DNA of 64,000 bases from contig JAKUCV010003146.1 of assembly GCA_028386065.3 (NCBI GenBank), positions 78,399-142,398 on the forward strand, in the 5' to 3' direction. This DNA comes from Turnera subulata (lineage: Eukaryota > Streptophyta > Magnoliopsida > Malpighiales > Passifloraceae). A program made the position numbers and the translations under genes. The notes below the pieces were generated by a model. The model saw only the letters and a list, made by a program, of their open reading frames with translations, made no database searches and was not told the DNA's origin. This document shows, in pieces, positions 56,651 to 64,000 of this stretch (within the stretch, counting starts at the first letter, position 1; each line of letters opens with the position of its first letter).

Positions 56651-58020
56651 CATGGTAAAATAAATAAAAAAAGAAACAAAACAAAAGTGCAACCTCTCGA
56701 GACATCTCATTCCTGTGGGGCGTCGGTAACTTCCTCCCGAGTGATAGAGTACACCCTAGGAGTTGCAGCAGAACGAGTAGCACCTCCGCGGCTCGGAGCT
56801 CCAGAACTCCCACGACTTCCTCCCTAGGGGCCACCACCCTTGTTCAGACCAGAAGGAACTGTACCATTGGCCACAGAGTTTTGTATGGTATACTGGGACC
56901 CACTACCACCACTATCTCGAATCCTCTTGTAGCACTCCGACTTGTTGTGTCCCTACTTCCCGCAATACCAACATGTAATAGGAGGTCTTGTCCAAGGACC
57001 CCGCCCCTGAGATCCAAACTGATAAGACCTTCCTCCCGAAGACCTGCTCTGTCCACCTTGATAATTCTGTCCTCGGGACTTCTTCGAACCTTGGTAGGAA
57101 GAACCCTGTCAACTCATGTAACTTGCATCACCAGAATCAGAATGTTGCCTTTTTTGTCTAGACACTGTTGACTGCTTCCCCCGCTCGGCTGCCCGATCCT
57201 CCTGCCCGACCAACTGAATCCTCTCAGCATCAAAAGCAGCCTTACAAACTGCCTCCCAAGTCCGGTGTCTCCCACCAGCCACTACTATCGCCAACTCGTG
57301 GCGCAGAGCGTCAACAAACCGCCTACACTGAGTGACCTCATCGGGCACAAACTCCTTGGCGTAAGAGAGAAGGATACAGAACCGGATCCTAAATGCAGAA
57401 ACCGACTCATCGGACCCCTATTTCACCTCAAGAAACTGCTTTTTCTGGTCCTCCAAGAAACCAACGGTAAGGAACTCCTTGTAGAATTTATTGTTGAAGT
57501 CTGCCCATGGCATCGCCATTGGTCTAGGTAGGTTCGCAACAAGTCCCTGCCACCAGCTCAATGCGTAACCCGTGAACTTGTGTGCCGCAAATCGTGCCCA
57601 GTGCTCAGGTGTATACGTGAACTACTCCAAGACGTTCTCCACCTGGCGGAACCAATCATCAGCCACCCTAGCGGTGATTCTCTGTCCCGAGAACATCTCA
57701 ACTGCTGTTTTATCCATGTGCTTATAACGACTCTCCATACCACCTACCACAGGTGCTACAACAGGTGAGACCGGAACGACATGGGCGCCCTGCTGTTGCT
57801 GATGAAACTATTGAAACTGCTGCCACTGCAGGAAAGCCTGAAACTGTTGTTGTATCACCGCATCCATACCAGGAGGTACTAATGGCACTGCATTCTGTGC
57901 TCCTGTTGCACCAGCATTTCCCTGACCATCAGGGACTTGCATCACCGACACAGAGTCGGAAATATGGCTAGGGTGTTCATCCTGCCCCTCAGCATTGTGC
58001 TGGTCTTGCGGTGGATCCAT
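56651..58020 (-). pseudogene. Element Z gag, broken
   Basis: ATG at 58020 (MDPPQDQHNAEG). The gag core follows on one frame: ADDWFRQVENVLE, ALSWWQGLVANLPRPM, FNNKFYKEFLTVGFLEDQ and PDEVTQCRRFVDALRHEL. The zinc knuckle near 56940-56985 reads CWYCGK-stop-GHNKSEC. About seven in-frame stops are present, mostly TAG, many explained by CAG to TAG. The frame reaches the first residues that normally lead into protease (RVYSITREEVTDAPQE) and then ends in unrelated text. Confidence 0.82.
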
Positions 58021-58148
58021 AATAACGCCAATATGAATGCAAAATATGTCAAAACACTTTTGAGTTTCAAAACAGGAAACCGGCTTTAACACATAAATCA
58101 CTTATAATTTAAAGATACATCTCTTTCTAAGCCAAGGATCTGAAGCCT

Positions 58149-58160
58149 GCTCCGCTACCA
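58149..58160 (-). other. Primer-binding site of element Z
   Basis: Minus-strand TGGTAGCGGAGC, 3 bases from the LTR at 58164. Same variant as in Cassandra, the SIRE-like element and the CRM element. Confidence 0.8.
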
Positions 58161-58163
58161 AGC

Positions 58164-61100
58164 TGAAGCGCCCGTATCCCAAATTTTTAGTAATAAAACA
58201 ATTAAATGGAAGGAAATTTACCGAAATATCCTTGAAACCTGTGGTACGTAAACCAGTGGCTCGGCACACAAACATTATCCATAAAATTTTATTAACACCG
58301 AAATGTCATAAAATGTAAGGAAATAAACCAGCCTAATAAGTCATAAGCCAATCCGGCAAAGCGCCGAAATAATAACACAAATCCGGTCCCGGCAACTGCC
58401 AACAAAGTAATGAACCAATTGTGACATCTCAAAATAAGTCTTAGGCAGCGGAAGATGAATATCATAAAATCATGATAGAGAAAACAACATGCATATGGGT
58501 TCTATGGATCCAACCGAGAGATGAAGCACAACTACCTGCTGAGGTATCCGCGTCTGAACTCCGAGTCGGAAGGTAGAGGCGAGAACAACAAGCTAACTAA
58601 GGTCTGAAAAACAACGGTGGCGATTATGTGAGTCGCCTACTCAGTGATCACTAAAAGTCTATGTACACAAGTAAAGTGAAGTCATGCTCGTGGGGTGAGT
58701 TGTTCACGAGCACAAGTATAGCGGATAAGCAATATTAGAATCACACACCAACACATAGTAATCTTTTCGCATTATTGCATTTTTTGTTTAGTTTCAACGT
58801 GATTTGTTATTATTCTGGGCCCTCTACTGTGAGTAAAGTCTCGGTAGCGCATCTGATCAGATCCGGGTGTGAAACCCAAGTATCAAACCTCCAAAGGGGT
58901 AGATTATGAGGTCAAAAACCACCGATAAACCTCGAGTGGCCACTAGCTCCCTGAGGGTGCGCTCAGACACACCTAACTTGTGCAAGTCTTCCAGGGGTGC
59001 ACCTACCTTCCCCTGGGATAACCATGCTAAACCGCATAAAGTGACCCGAGGGTACCCAACCCTCCCTCGGGGCTACCGGTCAACTTCACAGTAGATTTTA
59101 GTATTTTATTCTTAGTTGTTCTTTACAGTTCTGTGTACCAAACATTATGTTTTCTAAGGATGTGTGAACTTTATGTATTATACTCATATCCGGGCCTTTG
59201 GCCCATAATCCTCACACTATCGCCAAAACATAACAACATGTTCTATTTCATAGCAATTACTTATACCGAAATTAGACATGTGAGAGCAAACAGGCACATA
59301 ATCACAATCACCGCATGTAGCAAACAAGGCAAGTAAACTAACTAACCACACCAACATGCATTCACAAAACATATGTAAAAGACTTGTAATGTCACCTCGA
59401 AAAGTTTATTATGGCTTCTCCTCGAGCCCGACTCCCCAGCTCCCGAGGTATTACCCGTGCCTAAATACCGGCATATAAAATAATCACTAAACAATTTAAA
59501 ACATAAAAATCGTGCATGCATACTTAGTGTATACTCAATCCGAGTAATTCCTGACCCTAACTATCCGATTATGAAATCTCCGAGTCTAAGTTCATAAACA
59601 GGTTCTCGGGCCTAAGGCTCGCTTCTTTAAGTCCATACTAACCAATGATCCAATTGGGCTTCAGGCCCGTTCCTTAAAGTCCTTAACTTATTTAATTGTT
59701 ATTAGGCCTTAAGTGCAAATCTTTAAGTCCATAAAAAAAAACATTCTAAGCTCTGTAATTATATTATTGGGCCTCGGCCTGGTTTTCCTAAACATCGTTC
59801 CAAAGTTGTTTCCGAGCCCAAGAGTTCATCGGCCTACAACTCTATCCGTGTCGGTAAGTCCTCCGGCCACACTCTCTAACTCCCCGCTCTCGACAATCCA
59901 CTAATCTCTTATAGAAATAAAAGTATATACACCCGATAAATCCATTAAAACATGTACAAAAGAAACCAAGTCTTATCCGAGAACAAATACCGTTAATAAG
60001 CCGAAACAAAATCCTGCTTGTCGAGGAAGTCTCGGGCCTTCGCCGGCAAAGTCTTATCCGAGATTTCGGTTGATCTTGCTGGAAAAATCACCCAACAACA
60101 AAACAAGAATTCTGCCGCACCCAAACAGCATAAAAATTCAACCAACACAAAACCATAAGCATTAAAACAATCCCAAATCCAGAATTTAATCCCCGAACAC
60201 AACCCACACAAGCATCAACAAATTGATGAAGATTTTGGGATTCCTAATCCTTACCGGGAAAAGAACTTGCTACCCACAACCCGATCTGTCTGGATCTGTT
60301 AAGCAGCAGCAAACCCGAGCACACACGCACTGCCAGAACAGCCCCGCGGCAGAAACCTTCAAACCAATCGAGCCAGCAGCAACACTGCCCAGCACGACCC
60401 GCACCAAACAGCACTAAATCCGGCAACATGAACCCGAACACCACAACCCAACACCGCCACAAAACCACCACGATACACACACACCCATGGCCATCCACCA
60501 ACACACAACCGCCACTGACAACAACACACAACAACAACCCGCCTAGGTTAGATACAACACCACCTCGAGCTGAACAAGGAAGATAGAGCAAAACACAGGA
60601 AGGCGGCAAGAGCTTACCAACAATGGCGACGGAACCCGCAGCGAAGCCTCATCGGATCTCGCGTCAAGCCTCCTCTCCACCGCCTGCTCTCAATCCAGTA
60701 GAAGCGGTGTGGCGACTGCAACCTCGAGCTCAGCTCGAGTCCGTGCACCCGTCACTGTCCTTCTTCCTTCCTCGATGCAGCGGTGGCGCCGGTCCTCGGT
60801 TTTGTGTTAGCGGTGATTTGAAGAGAGACAGAAGCAATGGTGGCGGTAAGAGGAGATTAAGGGAAAGGGTCAAAGAATAAAGAAGAAAAGAAAAGGAAAA
60901 AGGAACAAGGAAAAAAAAAGGGAGAGATGGTGGAGTATCATGCCGTTGATGGCATGATTGAAGCAGATTGTGGGGGACAAAGCCGTTGAAGGCAGCGGCG
61001 GAAAAGAAAACGAAGAGAGGAGAAAGAGAAGAGAAGAGAAAAGAAAAGAAAGAAGAAGAGGAGGGTTTGACCCAGCCGACCTGTCGCTTGGTTTGGCTTG

Positions 61101-61337
61101 GTCAACTCGCCCAGGTTGACCTTTTTTTTTTTTAACACCCAAAACGACATAGTTTAATCTAAAACTACGATAACCTTGTGTTTCAACCCGAAACGCGTTT
61201 TACATCCGACGAAACTCGAAGACGATATATTACCCACTTAAAATTAATAACTTTAATAAAAATAAATTTTTCTTTCCGACACCAGAATCTAATTTTTTTT
61301 TTTACAAATTTAAAAATGAAAAACCTGGGGCGATACA
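58164..61337 (-). repeat. Element Z 5' LTR
   Basis: 3174 bp. Scattered substitutions separate it from the other LTR. One clustered difference lies near 60041-60070, where AAGTCTTATCCGAGA, also present at 59968, replaces the text seen at 51722-51745. Confidence 0.92.
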
Positions 61338-62432
61338 CATGTTGCACCCCTTCAACCTAAAAGGGGTTGTTTAATTCATACCTTGAAATACAAGAAGAAC
61401 AAAAACAAGGAAAAGCATTGGGTTAAGAACAACTTGGAGGCTAGGGGCAACACGATTTCTGCAGTAAAAGCTGCAGAGTCGTGTACCCCATGAAACTGAA
61501 TTTTTGCCTCTGTTCCCAAAACTTCTGCCATTCTCTGGGTGTTCTTAATCGATGGATTGTTCCCTGGATTCATGGGATCGTCGTCACTTCTCCCCTTCTT
61601 CTTTTGTAGGTGCAGCTCCTTGTTCTTCTTCCTCCCAACTTGCTAGAACGTGTGGGGGTTTGGCCAAGTTGGTTCGTCAGCCTTCCAGCGTGTGTGTCAG
61701 GATAGGCCCGATGGCAGCAAGTTGATTGGTGGATTGTAAGTTCCAAGGTACCCTTTGTAGGGGATAATCATTCTTTACGGTGGATTCTTTTTGAGTGGCA
61801 TGTGCCTATCCCTTTTCCTCTGGAAAGTGCTTTGGAACGTCAGGAGAATGTTTGTTTATATTACTGGAGCAAGTGGAGCAAGTGGTGTAATTTTATATTT
61901 CCCCAGCAATTTCTGGGTTTTGCAGGACGCGCAGGTTGAGGCTGTTGACACACACGCTGAGCTTGTGCATGGTCTATTTGTAGTCCTCCTTCGACTTCCT
62001 TCTCCAATCGATTTCAACCTCTTCTGTAGATGATGAAACATCATAAGTTCTCTTTGGATAGAGGCGAGGGCTGTGAGTCTCAGTGGAAATCCTGTGATTT
62101 GAAGATGGTTTGCCGCCCCCAATTGAAATTTCATTGAACAACAGCCTCAGGGACAGGCTCATGGGTTCTGCAACAGGCTCAGGTTGTGGTCCGAAACAGG
62201 CTCAAGCTGTGATCTGAAACAGGCTCATGCTGTAACAGAGGCTGTTTCTTCAAATGCACTGAAATCCTCCCGAATTGGTCGAAATGCACCTGAAATCACT
62301 AATCATGCAGTAAGGGGTGGAATTATTGGAAATTTGATGAAATAGTGCATAGGGAGGCGTATGATCATAATGAAATATGACCAATTTATCTCTAAAGTCA
62401 TGCCTAAAACTATGCATATTTCACACTCATCG
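61338..62432 (-). repeat. X3 5' LTR, right part
   Basis: Continues 48750-49841 after element Z. It matches about 45670-46758. Its terminal A is changed to G (CTCATCG), followed by target copy GTGAC. Confidence 0.88.
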
Positions 62433-63469
62433 GTGACTTGTTATGATGGCAAGAATGTGCCCAGGCCCTTTCTGGTACGTGTTTGTTTTGATCTCTTCTC
62501 TCCCTCTCTTCTCTCCGGATGATCGCTTATGGCTACCCACGTAGTTTTGTCTTCAATGAGAGGACAAGCGTTAAGGGTCACCTCCTTTTTCGCCCTTTTT
62601 CCTTTTGGTTTTCTCTTTTATTTTTTTTGTTTTCTCTTCGAAGGGAGTGACAGTTTTGAACATGTGTATTTGGTAGAACTCTTTTGATACGGAAATATGT
62701 GGTCTTTAAAATTCCCTAGCATTCATACATAATTGTTCCTTGAAGCTTGACTAGCTTGTCATCTTCTCCTCTACTTGCGTTTGGTGCACCCTTTTTCTGC
62801 ATCACCTTTGGAAACTAGATTTACTTTACTGAAGTGACTTTTCTAGACAAGTGTTCATGGAGGGTGTGATGGGGTCAACATGGAGGTCGGGTTGGATACG
62901 TATTTAAAAATCAGATCGGGTATGTGTTTCAAGGCTGGTGTTAACAAGTGTTTGGGAAGGGGGTTAAGGTGAGTTTTTCTTATTACATCCACAGAATGAT
63001 GTCTTCGTAGTTCGTTTTTTGGTTCCTTAGATTAATCCAATGGAATATCTTGATGTCATACACACTTTGCCACATACACACAGAAGATAAGAAAATCAGA
63101 GTTTTATTCCTTATGTGATAAAATCAAAACACAAACAATGACATTGTTGATTGTTGGTTATAGAATTTAATTATCAGCCCTTTTGACTCGACTCAACTTC
63201 TCGACTCTAAAGAGCAACTACACCGCCTCTCCCAATTCTTGGTCATCATTCTATCCATACTTAGCAATTCGGCCTGTGGTCTCTAATCAATTCTCCCCAC
63301 ACTTGCACTTCCTTTTGGCTTCTCTGCTTCACCCCCTTTTGGCTTCTCCCACTTATGGGATCTTTGTAAGTTTCCCTAGGCTATATGACAATCATATACA
63401 AGCAAAAGATGCAGCGGAAGTAAAGGAAACTTAGCCAAGAACCACATGTGAAGCATATAAACCGTATGA
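62433..63469 (+). other. Leader of element W, right part, and unassigned sequence
   Basis: To about 62900 the T/C-rich text (CTTCTCTCCCTCTCTTCTCT) fits the leader of the Tat/Ogre-type element. No gag ORF is recognisable behind it. From about 62900 to 63469 I can assign nothing. The 83-codon ORF at 63183-63434 shows no domain. Confidence 0.45.
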
Positions 63470-64000
63470 CAAAATTTCGTACCTTGTTCGGTTGAGGTCT
63501 TTCACCCAACTGCTGGAACGAATCATCTAAACCAAGACGAAGGCTGAAACGAATCAGTTAGAGCAAGAAGAAGCCCTGCTCCTCTACGGTATCCACACGA
63601 ACCGTGACCTTCTCGGAATCATCACACGAATCCAAGAACGAGCTCTCCGGACTGATGTGCTAGCAAGAGTAAAACCGGGGCTTGTGTTTGTGGTGTTTTG
63701 GTATGCCTATGCTCTTGCTTCTTTCACAAAGAAGAAGAACTGAAAGGAGGTGTTTTTCAGAGAGTTTTTGGGGCTGCAAAAACGTGAGAGAGAGGTAGAA
63801 TGATCAGCACACAATACCTATTCCCACACATCCATAATGCCCATACACAACCATGTGTGTGCCAACTCATAAAGGCAAAACAAAGTGGCCAACATAGCCA
63901 ACATGTTTCCACTAACACTTAGTGGGAATATTCATCACATGGCTGCATTAAAGACTCCACTAATCTGATGCTTAGTGAATCAAACCACCCCAAAACGACC
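63470..64000 (-). repeat. Copia-A-related LTR fragment
   Basis: On the minus strand it reads CAGTTGGGTGAAAGACCTCA, preceded by CGGTTCGTGTGGATACCGTA, matching the end regions of the Copia A LTRs. Other parts are only loosely similar, so it belongs to a related subfamily. It runs out of the window. Confidence 0.6.

Larger units (their letters stand above)
49842..61337 (-). mobile_element. Element Z, Tekay/Del-like LTR retrotransposon with antisense cargo
   Basis: LTRs lie at 49842-53024 and 58164-61337 (plus-strand ends TGAAGCGCCCG...GTTACA/GATACA). The target duplication is CATGT at 49837-49841 and 61338-61342. On the minus strand it reads LTR, primer site, gag with zinc knuckle, foreign block, polypurine tract, LTR. 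The 3.2-kb LTRs and the text GAGGACAAAATTCTTTTAAG before the 3' LTR point to the Tekay/Del group. No protease, RT, RNase H or integrase remains. Two plus-strand gene-like units, one split by a hAT element, occupy their place. It is non-autonomous. Confidence 0.85.
44574..62432 (-). mobile_element. Minus-strand relative of element X (X3), deletion derivative
   Basis: LTRs lie at 44574-46758 and 48750-62432 (the latter split by element Z). The target duplication is GTGAC at 44569-44573 and 62433-62437. The tRNA-Asp-type primer site lies at 48724-48742 on the minus strand. The internal region is only about 2 kb and contains leader and 3' UTR text. Gag, protease and pol are all gone, so it is a LARD-like deletion derivative. 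Confidence 0.88.

Overview
This window is plant nuclear DNA, almost certainly eudicot and gene-poor (heterochromatic or pericentromeric). I find no intact ordinary host gene. Nearly all of it is LTR retrotransposons, many inserted into one another: a Cassandra TRIM, two Copia lineages, a CRM-type chromovirus, Athila-type elements, Tat/Ogre-type elements and a Tekay/Del-type element. There are also two hAT-type DNA transposons and two solo LTRs. Most coding regions carry stops or frameshifts.

Layout. 1-2603: a plant-mobile-domain (DUF7745-like) pseudogene split by a 951-bp Cassandra TRIM whose LTRs carry a 5S-rRNA-like segment. 2604-13917: a SIRE-like Copia (LTR, primer site, broken gag) whose LTR is split by a complete but decayed Copia (family A, 3665-12057); that Copia's reverse transcriptase is split by a hAT MITE. 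13918-33042: an Athila-type element with gag-protease and no reverse transcriptase, split by a CRM-type element (19671-30827). The CRM element is itself split by two solo LTRs (24264-25790 and 27004-29290). 33043-36964: the 3' end and LTR of another element (Y). 36965-42670: minus-strand Tat/Ogre gag fragments with two LTRs and two primer sites. 42671-44573 and 62433-about 62900: the 5' part of a plus-strand Tat/Ogre element (W). W is split by a minus-strand Athila deletion derivative (44574-62432), whose right LTR is split by a minus-strand Tekay-like element Z (49842-61337). 63470-64000: a fragment of a Copia-A-related LTR.

The insertion history is unusually readable. Most junctions show 5-bp (LTR elements) or 8-bp (hAT) target duplications, and in several cases the interrupted reading frame resumes exactly on the far side.

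The most unusual object is Z. It keeps a degenerate gag, but its pol is replaced by about 3.5 kb of foreign sequence carrying two gene-like units on the opposite strand, each with its own TATA box and C-rich codon use. One encodes a basic, predicted coiled-coil protein of 125 codons, otherwise open but split by a hAT element. The other is an open 227-codon ORF joining an N-terminal region I do not recognise to the first part of an endonuclease/exonuclease/phosphatase (EEP) domain. Short direct repeats resembling the element's own 3' polypurine module flank the cargo. A second notable pattern is that five unrelated elements share the same non-canonical primer-binding site, TGGTAGCGGAG.
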